Assembly: GCA_963760965.1 (NCBI GenBank)
Contig: CAVXEW010000002.1
Span: 186,001-250,000, forward strand
Direction of reading: 5' to 3'
DNA length: 64,000 nt
From: Pararhizobium_B sp963760965
GTDB lineage: Bacteria > Pseudomonadota > Alphaproteobacteria > Rhizobiales > Rhizobiaceae
Part shown: one piece after another, positions 10,028-17,567 of the stretch
Numbering within the stretch: position 1 is the first letter of the stretch
How the letters are laid out: each line of letters opens with the position of its first letter
The notes under the pieces: generated by a model
Database searches by the model: none
What the model was told of the DNA's origin: nothing
Seen by the model: only the letters and a program-made list of their open reading frames with translations
Translations under genes and position numbers: made by a program

Positions 10028-11440
10028 TTACTGATAGTCGAAAGCACTGAGGCCTGTCACCATCTCGTCGAGACCCAGGGGCCGGGTCACCGGCGGTTCC
10101 GCCCGTGCGAGGCAGCCGCGCCGCTCGCAGAGCCGGCAGGCCGCGCCGACGGCGACGGGCGCAAGCGCGGCGTGGACGGCATAGGCAGTCTCGCCCGCCT
10201 CGGCCAGTTCGCAGCCGAGGAGAAGCGCGGTGCGGCGCAGTCTCTCGCCGTAGCCTCCCTGCGCACCCTCCAGCGTGCGCGAAATCGTCAGGAAACCCTC
10301 TCCGCCGGGCATTTCCACCGGCTCGACGATCACCTGGCCGGGCTGCCCGAACGCGGCATGCAGGCCGAGCTTCGGGCAGCCGCCGCCGAAGGCGGCTTCC
10401 GGGAAACCCCGTGCCCCGGCGCGGCGGATGCGGTTGCCGGCATTGTCGGTCTCGAGAAGGAAGAACGGAACTCCGGCCGCACCCGGCCTCTGCAGGGTGA
10501 CGAGCCGGTTCGCCGCCTGCTCGTAGGAAACGCGGAAGCGGGCGCGCAGCACGTCGATGTCGTAGCGGGCGCGCACCGCCGCCGCGCGAAAGGCCTCGTA
10601 GGGCATCATCAGGGCATGCGCGGCGTAGCGTGCCAGCTCGAAGCGCGCGATGCGCCGGGCCTCGTCGCTCCCGAGGGGCAGCGCGCGAACTTCTCCGGCA
10701 AGCGTCTCGCCGAGGGCGAGCTGCGCCGCTTCCACCGCGATCTCGCGCAGCTGGTCGAATACCGAGAGACGCTCCGAGAGGAACAGCCGCATCGAATGCC
10801 GGTCGTAGCGGCGCCTGAGGTCCGGCATGACGTGGACGGGCAGGCTGCGCACGGATATTCCGTGCTCCGAGCGAAGCCACGCCTTCAGGGCGGGGCCAAG
10901 GTCCTCGCCCGCGTCGAGGCCGGCATGGAAGGCTTCCGCCTGCTCGTCGATGCGCGCGAAATAGGCCGGCCGGCGCTCCAGCACCTCCCGAACCTCGTCC
11001 ATCGGCAGACGGGCGCCGGTCAGCGCGGCTGCGCGCCCCTCGCCGGACAGGAGCGTGGCGAGATCCGAGAGACGCGCATTCTGCTCGCGATAGGCGCGAT
11101 AGAGCTTGACGATGCCCGCTGTCGCGTTCGGCGCCGCTTCGACCACCTCGACCAGTTCCTGGTCTCCCGGGAGTTCGCCGGCAAGGAGGGGATCGCCGAA
11201 GACCGACTTCAGCGCGTCGAGCGAACCGCTGCCCTCGCCCTGCAGCTCCTGCAGGTCGACCTTGTAGACACTCGCCAGCTTGAGAAGCAGCTGGACGGTC
11301 AGCGGGCGCTGGTTGCGCTCGATCAGGTTCAGGTAGGACGGCGAGATGCCGAGGCCCTCGGCCATCGCCGTCTGAGTCAGGCCAAGCCCGTTGCGCACCC
11401 TGCGCACGCGCGGCCCCGCGAAGATCTTCCGGTCAGCCAT
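10028..11440 (-). CDS. ScfR/RamB-type XRE regulator of short-chain fatty acid and glyoxylate metabolism
   Basis: About 470 residues. A Cro/C1 helix-turn-helix covers residues 10-65 (GLTQTAMAEGLGISPSYLNLIERN). An IrrE-like middle region follows in which the metal motif is degraded (FELARYAAHALMMPYEAF instead of HExxH), so it is a sensor rather than a peptidase. The C-terminal domain is of the DUF2083/ScfR type and includes the cysteine cluster CRLCERRGC. Relatives regulate isocitrate lyase and propionate or acetate use. It is divergent from aceA, and the shared 217-base gap carries repeated TTTACA sites. A TTG two codons upstream of the ATG is an alternative start. Confidence 0.85.
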   Translation of the reverse strand: MADRKIFAGPRVRRVRNGLGLTQTAMAEGLGISPSYLNLIERNQRPLTVQLLLKLASVYKVDLQELQGEGSGSLDALKSVFGDPLLAGELPGDQELVEVVEAAPNATAGIVKLYRAYREQNARLSDLATLLSGEGRAAALTGARLPMDEVREVLERRPAYFARIDEQAEAFHAGLDAGEDLGPALKAWLRSEHGISVRSLPVHVMPDLRRRYDRHSMRLFLSERLSVFDQLREIAVEAAQLALGETLAGEVRALPLGSDEARRIARFELARYAAHALMMPYEAFRAAAVRARYDIDVLRARFRVSYEQAANRLVTLQRPGAAGVPFFLLETDNAGNRIRRAGARGFPEAAFGGGCPKLGLHAAFGQPGQVIVEPVEMPGGEGFLTISRTLEGAQGGYGERLRRTALLLGCELAEAGETAYAVHAALAPVAVGAACRLCERRGCLARAEPPVTRPLGLDEMVTGLSAFDYQ

Positions 11441-11450
11441 CGACAAGACC

Positions 11451-11589
11451 TTTACAAGAAAGCACCACGCAATCCTTTTACAATCTTTACATACCGACAG
11501 CGCTGCCCTGTCAAGCCCGTGACAGCATGACCTCTTTCTCGACCATATTTTTCAGAGTGTTATGGCGTTGCGCTGGGTCGGTATGTAAA
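11451..11589. promoter_or_regulatory. Operator array between the ScfR-type regulator and aceA
   Basis: TTTACATACCGAC at 11486-11498 recurs as an exact inverted copy, GTCGGTATGTAAA, at 11577-11589. Two more TTTACA cores stand at 11451-11456 and 11477-11482. The repeats flank the divergent promoters, which is the expected layout for a regulator that controls both its own gene and aceA. Assignment to this regulator is inferred from position. Confidence 0.65.
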
Positions 11590-11657
11590 AAATGTCACAT
11601 CGAACTTATGCCCCGGCTTTGCACAGGGGCGCCTTCAAACGAGGAGCGCGTCGTCTC

Positions 11658-12962
11658 ATGACTGAATTTTACAAACTCGTCCCCAACGCGCCGTCGAACC
11701 GTTTCGACGGAATAGAGAGGCCCTATTCGGCGGAGGATGTCAGGCGGCTGCGCGGTTCGCTCGATATCCGCTACAGTCTTGCCGAAAACGGCGCCAACCG
11801 TCTCTGGCAGCTTCTGCGCTCCGACGATTTCGTCAACGCGCTCGGCGCGGTGACAGGCAACCAGGCGATGCAGATGGTTCGCGCCGGCCTGAAGGCGATC
11901 TACCTGTCCGGCTGGCAGGTCGCCGCGGACGCCAACACTGCCTCGGCGATGTATCCGGACCAGTCGCTCTATCCGGCCAATGCCGGGCCTGAACTGGCGC
12001 GGCGCATCAACCGGACACTCCAGCGGGCCGACCAGATCGAGGTCTCGGAAGGCAACGGCCTCTCGGTCGAGACGTGGTTCGCACCGATCGTCGCCGACGC
12101 GGAAGCCGGCTTCGGCGGCCCGCTGAACGCCTTCGAGATCATGAAGGCCTACATCGAGGCCGGAGCGGCCGGCGTCCATTTCGAGGACCAGCTGGCTTCG
12201 GAAAAGAAGTGCGGACATCTGGGCGGCAAGGTGCTGATCCCGACGGCCCAGCACATCCGGAACCTGACGGCAGCCCGGCTCGCAGCCGACGTGATGGGCG
12301 TGCCTTCCCTCGTGATCGCCCGCACGGATGCGGAAGCGGCGAAGCTGATCACCTCCGACATCGACGAACGGGACCAGCCGTTCGTCGACTACGAAGCCGG
12401 GCGGACGGCAGAAGGCTTCTATCGCGTGAGGAACGGGCTCGAGCCCTGCATTGCGCGAGCCATCGCCTACGCGCCGCACTCGGACCTCATCTGGTGCGAG
12501 ACGTCGAAGCCCGACCTCGAACAGGCGAAGAAGTTCGCCGAGGGTGTGCGCCGGGAATATCCGGACCAGATGCTCGCCTACAACTGCTCGCCCTCGTTCA
12601 ACTGGAAGAAGAACCTGGACGACGCGACGATCGCGCGGTTCCAGCGGGAACTCGGCGCCATGGGCTACAAGTTCCAGTTCATCACGCTCGCCGGTTTCCA
12701 CCAGTTGAACTTCGGCATGTTCGAGCTGGCGCGCGGCTATCGCGACCGCCAGATGGCTGCCTACTCGCAACTGCAGGAAGCCGAGTTCGCCGGCGAGGCC
12801 GACGGCTACACGGCCACCAAGCACCAGCGCGAGGTCGGGACCGGCTATTTCGACGTCGTCTCCATGGCGATCTCGGGCGGCCGGTCGTCGACGACGGCGA
12901 TGGGCGAATCCACCGAAAGCGCCCAGTTTTCGGGCGACAGGTTCCGCCCGGCGGCGGAATGA
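11658..12962 (+). CDS. aceA: Isocitrate lyase
   Basis: 434 residues. It cleaves isocitrate to succinate and glyoxylate, the first step of the glyoxylate shunt needed for growth on acetate and fatty acids. The catalytic loop KKCGHLGGKV (about residues 183-192) with its cysteine, the metal-binding stretch ADAEAGFGG and the closing motif CSPSFNW are intact. The ATG at 11658 gives the family-like start MTEFYKLVP and has GAGGAG upstream; the open frame to 11592 would add an unlikely 22-residue leader. No malate synthase gene is in view. Confidence 0.95.
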   Translation: MTEFYKLVPNAPSNRFDGIERPYSAEDVRRLRGSLDIRYSLAENGANRLWQLLRSDDFVNALGAVTGNQAMQMVRAGLKAIYLSGWQVAADANTASAMYPDQSLYPANAGPELARRINRTLQRADQIEVSEGNGLSVETWFAPIVADAEAGFGGPLNAFEIMKAYIEAGAAGVHFEDQLASEKKCGHLGGKVLIPTAQHIRNLTAARLAADVMGVPSLVIARTDAEAAKLITSDIDERDQPFVDYEAGRTAEGFYRVRNGLEPCIARAIAYAPHSDLIWCETSKPDLEQAKKFAEGVRREYPDQMLAYNCSPSFNWKKNLDDATIARFQRELGAMGYKFQFITLAGFHQLNFGMFELARGYRDRQMAAYSQLQEAEFAGEADGYTATKHQREVGTGYFDVVSMAISGGRSSTTAMGESTESAQFSGDRFRPAAE

Positions 12963-12991
12963 CCTGCAACGCAACGAAAAGGAGAGCGAAG

Positions 12992-13321
12992 ATGACATCC
13001 GTCGCGCGTGTCAAGGAAAGGGCCGAGGAGCAGTCCTCGTCCATGAGCCCGGAGCAACAGGCGATCATCCGCATGGTCGCCAACGACCTGCACCGCCTCA
13101 ACCAGTCGGTCATGAAAGCGGTCGAGGCCGGAGTGTCGGTCGAGATCGTGCGGTCCGCCCGCCACCACGGCGGCGAGGGCAACTGGGGCGACCTTCTCAT
13201 CCCGGTGATCGTCACCCAGGGTCGCTGCAGCGGATTTCGTCCGCGGCCCGCAACCTTTGGCCCGCCGGCACGTTTACTGCCGGAAGGCCTCCAGCCTTTG
13301 AAGTTGCGACGCCCGCCGTAG
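12992..13321 (+). CDS. Small conserved-looking protein downstream of aceA, function unknown
   Basis: 109 residues with a good AAAAGGAG site eight bases before the ATG. It starts 29 bases after aceA and is probably in the same transcript. The first 75 or so residues, helical and with the pattern ANDLHRLNQSVMKAVEAGVS and GNWGDLLIPVIVTQG, look like a real domain, and I recall similar short proteins beside aceA in rhizobia. The last 30 residues are proline- and arginine-rich and may be an extension caused by loss of an earlier stop: a transcription terminator overlaps the present stop codon. No enzymatic motif is seen. Confidence 0.65.
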   Translation: MTSVARVKERAEEQSSSMSPEQQAIIRMVANDLHRLNQSVMKAVEAGVSVEIVRSARHHGGEGNWGDLLIPVIVTQGRCSGFRPRPATFGPPARLLPEGLQPLKLRRPP

Positions 13322-13338
13322 TCCCTGACGGCGGGCGT
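13309..13338 (+). terminator. Strong hairpin after the aceA unit, overlapping the stop codon
   Basis: ACGCCCGCCGT and ACGGCGGGCGT form a perfect 11-bp stem around an 8-base loop, followed by TCGTGTTT. The left arm is inside the preceding coding region and the loop holds the end of its stop codon. It can also serve the convergent DUF1206 gene. Confidence 0.75.
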
Positions 13339-13356
13339 TCGTGTTTCGGATCGGCT

Positions 13357-14166
13357 TCAGAGCCGGATGCGACGCCAGATCGCCTCTGCGAAGGAGTAGG
13401 CAGCGAAGCCGACGAGGCCAAGGCCGGTCGCGGCGAGCAGGACATGACCGGCGGGCAGACCCTGGATGAACTGCAGCGCGGCGCCGATCCCCGGATTGCC
13501 ACCGCCACCGACACTGACGCCCCGATAGGCGAAGAGCAGCGCGATGACGAAGAAGACAATCCCGCGGGAGACAAGACCGCCCTTGGCAAGCGGGTGCACG
13601 AACCTCATCACCCGCAGCGAGGCGTCGAAATAGCGCGCATACCGCTCCTTCACGGCCTTGAAGACATGGGCGGCGCCAACGCCGATGAAGACGGCGACGA
13701 GCACCCAGGAGATCGCGCGAGTGCCGACGAACCCGGCGAGCGCGGTGGCCACGGCGCTATGGCCTCCGGAGGACGACTGGCTGCCGTTCCAGAGCGCGAA
13801 GGTATAGGCGAGAAGCGCAGCATAGGTGCCGGCGGACGCGAGCAGCCCCGCCCTGATGGCGAGGGCCTTGAGGTCCGATCCGTGATTGTCGGTATCCAGG
13901 ATCGATTGCGCGAGGCGCCAGAGTGCGTAGGAAAGCAGCGCGACCATGAGGATCCAGGCCACGGTCGTTCCGGCGCCGTGCTGCATGATCGTCTGGATGG
14001 CGTCGTGCGGATCTTTCTTGGGGCCGTTCCCGAAGGCGGCAAGAACTGCGAAGGCTCCGATGACCAGATAGATCATGCCGCGCGCGGCATAACCGGCGCG
14101 CGCAAGCGGCGCTACTGCTTCGCGCAGGCTGCGGGTGCCGACTGCATGTGTGGTTTTTGTGTGCAC
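13357..14166 (-). CDS. DUF1206 family membrane protein
   Basis: About 269 residues with six membrane segments arranged as three similar pairs, each starting with a glycine/alanine/arginine lead such as LARAGYAARGMIYLVIGAFA and LAKGGLVSRGIVFFVIALLF. This internal threefold repeat is the hallmark of DUF1206. The function is unknown; relatives occur in many soil bacteria and actinomycetes. The GTG at 14166 has GGGAGA eight bases upstream and puts a short charged leader before the first segment. An ATG at 14238 in frame is less likely. It converges on the aceA unit across a strong terminator. Confidence 0.8.
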   Translation of the reverse strand: MHTKTTHAVGTRSLREAVAPLARAGYAARGMIYLVIGAFAVLAAFGNGPKKDPHDAIQTIMQHGAGTTVAWILMVALLSYALWRLAQSILDTDNHGSDLKALAIRAGLLASAGTYAALLAYTFALWNGSQSSSGGHSAVATALAGFVGTRAISWVLVAVFIGVGAAHVFKAVKERYARYFDASLRVMRFVHPLAKGGLVSRGIVFFVIALLFAYRGVSVGGGGNPGIGAALQFIQGLPAGHVLLAATGLGLVGFAAYSFAEAIWRRIRL

Positions 14167-14288
14167 ATCCGTTCTCCCGGTACGGGGAACGCGTCTGTGC
14201 GGGGTCGGTTCAACCGAAAGAAAAATAAAGCGCGCCACGAACAGCGCGAGAAAGCGCGCATGCGACTACGCCCGTCGCAGCATCCCTC

Positions 14289-14441
14289 TCAGATGCGGCC
14301 GGCAATCAGAAGGACGAGAAGGATCGCGCCGATGGAAGCGAAGCCTGCCGCCTGCAGCATGACCGTGCGCGCGGACTTTTCCGCGATGGCGATGGCACGG
14401 GCCCGCTCGGCGGCCTCGGGTTTGATCAGTCTCTGTCTCAT
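14289..14441 (-). CDS. Small single-span membrane protein (50 residues)
   Basis: The ORF starts at ATG 14441 after AAGAGA. The first 28 residues are charged and helical (RLIKPEAAERARAIAIAEKS), and residues 29-49 form one hydrophobic segment ending LLVLLIAGRI. This amphipathic-plus-span layout is typical of real small membrane proteins. It lies 123 bases upstream of the DUF1206 gene on the same strand. I do not recognise a family. Support is composition, ribosome site and position only. Confidence 0.5.
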   Translation of the reverse strand: MRQRLIKPEAAERARAIAIAEKSARTVMLQAAGFASIGAILLVLLIAGRI

Positions 14442-14660
14442 CGGCTTTCTCTTCGCAGGTTGATCAAGACTTGCCCTGTAGACCATAGTTATGCGATTCA
14501 CCCGGCCATACAAGGCTGCCGGCCACAATGATCCGCGACGACCCGTGAAATTTGCGTGAAGAGGTGCAGAACTGCATCGCCGGCGCCACTCGCAATTTGG
14601 CCGCCACGCGTTATGATGCGGCCAGCCCTTGCGGGTCGCGGCAACAGCATCCGGTGATCG

Positions 14661-16100
14661 ATGACGTCGAAGAAGAAGCAGACCAGCACAGGCGGCGCGT
14701 CCCGCCCGAGAGCTCAGAAGATCCCCCCTCACATCGTTCAGACCCGCGGCGTGCAAAACTGGAAGGAGGCCTCCGACTGGCTGAAATCCCGCGGCATCGA
14801 GGACATCGAATGCATCACGCCCGACCTCGCGGGCGTGCCGCGCGGCAAGATGATGCCGACCTCGAAATTCGTGTCGAACACGTCGCTGTCCCTGCCCTCC
14901 GCCGTGTTCCGCCACACGATCTCGGGGGAATATCCGGAGGAGACGGAGAATTTCCGCTACGACCCGCATGACGGCGACCTCAAGCTCCTGCCCGATCTGT
15001 CGACGCTGTCGGTGGTCCCTTGGGAGACGGACCCGACGGCGCAGGTGATCTGCGACATCGTGGACACCGACGGCAAGACGGCGACCTACACGCCGCGAAA
15101 CGTCCTCCGGCATGTGCTCGATCTCTACGCGACGCGCGGGTGGCGAGCGGTCGTAGCGCCGGAAATCGAGTTCTATCTCGTCGCCCAGAACGACGATCCC
15201 GACTACCCGCTGCGCCCGCCCAAGGGCCGCTCCGGGCGGGCGATCGTCGGCGGGCAGTCCTATTCGATCAGCGGCGTCAACGAGTTCGACGAACTGATCG
15301 ACGACATCTACCATTTCTCCGAGAAGCAGGGGCTCGAGATCGACACGCTGATCCACGAGGAGGGGCCGGCGCAGCTGGAGATCAATCTGCGGCACGGAGA
15401 CCCGGTGGAACTGGCCGACCAGGTCTTCTTCTTCAAGCGCACCCTGCGCGAGGCCGCACTGAAGCATGGCATGTACGCGACATTCATGGCCAAGCCGATG
15501 CAGGGCCAGGCGGGATCCGCGATGCACATCCACCAGTCCGTGGTCGACATCGAGACAGGTCGCAACGTCTTCTCCAATCCCGACGGATCCCCGTCGCAGG
15601 AGTTCTTTCACTTCATCGGCGGGATGCAGCACTTCGTGCCGCGGTCGCTCGTCATGATGGCGCCCTACGTCAACTCCTACCGGCGTCTGACGCCCGACAT
15701 GGCCTGCCCCGTCAACAACGCGTGGGGCTACGACAACCGCACCACTGCTTTCCGGGTGCCGACGTCGGACCCCGCCGCGCGCCGCGTCGAGAATCGCCTC
15801 CCCTCCTCGGACGCCAACCCCTACCTCGCGCTTGCGGCCTCTCTCGCCGCCGGCTGGCTGGGCGTGGAGCGCTCCATCGTGCCGTCGAGCCCGACCGACA
15901 AGTCGGCCAACGAGGGTGCGATAGACCTGCCGCGCGGCCTGCTCGAGGCCGTTTCGCTGCTTGAGGACGAGCCGGCGTTCAAGGAGGTTTTCGGCAGCGA
16001 GTTCGTCGGCACCTATTGCGGCGTCAAGCGGGGCGAGTTCGAAACCTTCATGCAGGTGATCAGCCCCTGGGAGCGGGAATTCCTGCTCCTGAACGTCTAG
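14661..16100 (+). CDS. puuA: Glutamine synthetase family protein, probable gamma-glutamylputrescine synthetase
   Basis: 479 residues. The glutamine synthetase catalytic core is visible: EIEFYL, the glutamate-binding EEGPAQLEINLRHGD and the ATP site GSAMHIHQS. The NRTTAFRVP and RVENRLPSSDANPYLALAA segments fit the GlnT/PuuA branch rather than GlnA. PuuA joins glutamate to putrescine, the first step of the Puu pathway. The link to putrescine is strengthened by the FAD oxidoreductase gene nine bases downstream and the nearby potFGHI importer. The ribosome site is weak, and the first 20 residues are lysine-rich and variable. Confidence 0.85.
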   Translation: MTSKKKQTSTGGASRPRAQKIPPHIVQTRGVQNWKEASDWLKSRGIEDIECITPDLAGVPRGKMMPTSKFVSNTSLSLPSAVFRHTISGEYPEETENFRYDPHDGDLKLLPDLSTLSVVPWETDPTAQVICDIVDTDGKTATYTPRNVLRHVLDLYATRGWRAVVAPEIEFYLVAQNDDPDYPLRPPKGRSGRAIVGGQSYSISGVNEFDELIDDIYHFSEKQGLEIDTLIHEEGPAQLEINLRHGDPVELADQVFFFKRTLREAALKHGMYATFMAKPMQGQAGSAMHIHQSVVDIETGRNVFSNPDGSPSQEFFHFIGGMQHFVPRSLVMMAPYVNSYRRLTPDMACPVNNAWGYDNRTTAFRVPTSDPAARRVENRLPSSDANPYLALAASLAAGWLGVERSIVPSSPTDKSANEGAIDLPRGLLEAVSLLEDEPAFKEVFGSEFVGTYCGVKRGEFETFMQVISPWEREFLLLNV

Positions 16101-16109
16101 GGCCCGGCA

Positions 16110-17396
16110 ATGTCCTACCAGAGCCCCATCTCGCCCGGAATCTCCTGGTACGAGGCGACCGCCGGGGAGCGGCCGGAATACGCCCCCCTCGACGGCTCGC
16201 GCAAGGCCGACGTCGTCGTGGTCGGCGGCGGCTTCACCGGGTTGCAGGCCGCCTGCCGGCTGGCGGAAGGCGGCAGCGACGTCGTGCTCATCGACGCGGC
16301 CCGCTTCGGCGACGGCGCCTCCGGCCGGAACGGGGGCCAGCTCGGCACGGGACACCGCACGTGGCCCGAGGAGCAGGCGGAAGCCTACGGCTATGCGGCC
16401 GCCAGGGCGCTGTTCCGGCTGGCGGAGGATGCCAAGGCGCATCTTCTGGACTTCGCAGGCAGGCACGGCATCGAGATCGACTACCGCCCGGGTCAGATGT
16501 CCGTGGTTCACAAGTCCCGTTATATCGACGACTACCGCCGGCATGCCGACGTCATGGCGGAGAAGTACGACTACCCGCACATTCGCTTCATGGAGGGCGA
16601 AGAGACCGCCCGGAGGCTCGGGTCGAAGCGTTACCTCGCCGGCATCCGCGATACCGGCACCGGGCACATCCATCCGTTGAAGCTGCTCGTCGGCACGGCG
16701 AAGGCGGCCGCAAGGTCAGGCGCGGAACTCCACGAGCACACCCCGGCCACGCGCATCCGGTCGGAGGGCGGCCGGGTGTCCGTCGACACGCCGCGCGGCA
16801 CGATCACCGCCGAACGTGCGCTCATCGCCTGCAATGGCTATATCGGGGGGCTGGAGCCGACGACGGCGGCGCATGTCATGCCGATCCGCTCTTTCATCGG
16901 GGCGACGGTGCCGCTCGACGAAGCATTCGGAGTGCTGCCGGGCGGCGAATCCGTCGATGATTCCCGCTTCGTGGTGCGATATTTCCGCAAGAGTGCAGAC
17001 GGGCGACTGCTCTTCGGCGGCCGCGAAGCCTACACCTCCGACAACCCCCGCGACATTTCGCATCATATCCGGCGCCAGATCAGCGAGCTCTATCCGGCTC
17101 TCGGCAACATCGAGATCACCCATGCGTGGGGCGGGTCCGTCGGCATCACGATGCCGCGCGAGCCCTTCGTGCGCGAGGTGCTGCCGGGCGTGACCTCTAT
17201 CGGCGGCTTTTCGGGCCATGGCGTGATGCTTTCCAACTACACCGGCAAGCTCTACGCCGAAACGGTGCTCGGCAACCGCGACCTGCTCGAGCCACTGGAG
17301 GCACTCGAGGTCCCTTCGTTTCCGGGCGGCCCAAGGCTGCGCAAGCCGCTGCTCTTCCTCGCCATGAGCTGGTTTGCCCTTCGCGACCGGCTTTGA
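16110..17396 (+). CDS. puuB: FAD-dependent gamma-glutamylputrescine oxidoreductase
   Basis: 428 residues of the DAO family. The dinucleotide fold VVVVGGGFTGLQAACRLAE begins near residue 34, and the FAD-binding GASGRNGGQL lies near residue 70. The C-terminal GGFSGHGVMLS is typical of this branch. PuuB oxidises gamma-glutamylputrescine to the aldehyde with release of ammonia and hydrogen peroxide. It is nine bases after puuA, so translation is likely coupled. Aldehyde dehydrogenase and hydrolase (PuuC, PuuD) genes are not in the window. Confidence 0.87.
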   Translation: MSYQSPISPGISWYEATAGERPEYAPLDGSRKADVVVVGGGFTGLQAACRLAEGGSDVVLIDAARFGDGASGRNGGQLGTGHRTWPEEQAEAYGYAAARALFRLAEDAKAHLLDFAGRHGIEIDYRPGQMSVVHKSRYIDDYRRHADVMAEKYDYPHIRFMEGEETARRLGSKRYLAGIRDTGTGHIHPLKLLVGTAKAAARSGAELHEHTPATRIRSEGGRVSVDTPRGTITAERALIACNGYIGGLEPTTAAHVMPIRSFIGATVPLDEAFGVLPGGESVDDSRFVVRYFRKSADGRLLFGGREAYTSDNPRDISHHIRRQISELYPALGNIEITHAWGGSVGITMPREPFVREVLPGVTSIGGFSGHGVMLSNYTGKLYAETVLGNRDLLEPLEALEVPSFPGGPRLRKPLLFLAMSWFALRDRL

Positions 17397-17518
17397 ACCG
17401 GGCTGCAACCGGTCTGCGAGCGCAGTGATTCCCGGTGCTAGCGGTTTACAATTGGCGGCCGCGCCATAAGACTCACCCAGGATGCGCGGATGTCCGGCAT
17501 TCTTGATCTGGCATTATT

Positions 17519-17528
17519 TAATCGATTA
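17519..17528. promoter_or_regulatory. Palindrome upstream of zwf, candidate operator
   Basis: TAATCGATTA is a perfect 10-bp palindrome inside an AT-rich patch 40 bases before the zwf start. Sugar-phosphate regulators of the RpiR/HexR type bind AT-rich palindromes near zwf in other proteobacteria. The match to this role is positional only. Confidence 0.4.
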
Positions 17529-17567
17529 GATTATGACGTACGCCATCACCAATCGAAGGCACATCGA

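Noticed and set aside
7764..10880. A 1,038-codon frame suggesting a fusion of a regulator-like region with PotF
   Set aside because: The upstream part is the shadow of the hydroxylase and ScfR-type genes. PotF starts with a signal peptide at 8879.
14289..16673. A 794-codon minus-strand frame opposite puuA and puuB
   Set aside because: Only the last 50 codons, with their own start and ribosome site, look coding. The rest mirrors puuA and puuB.
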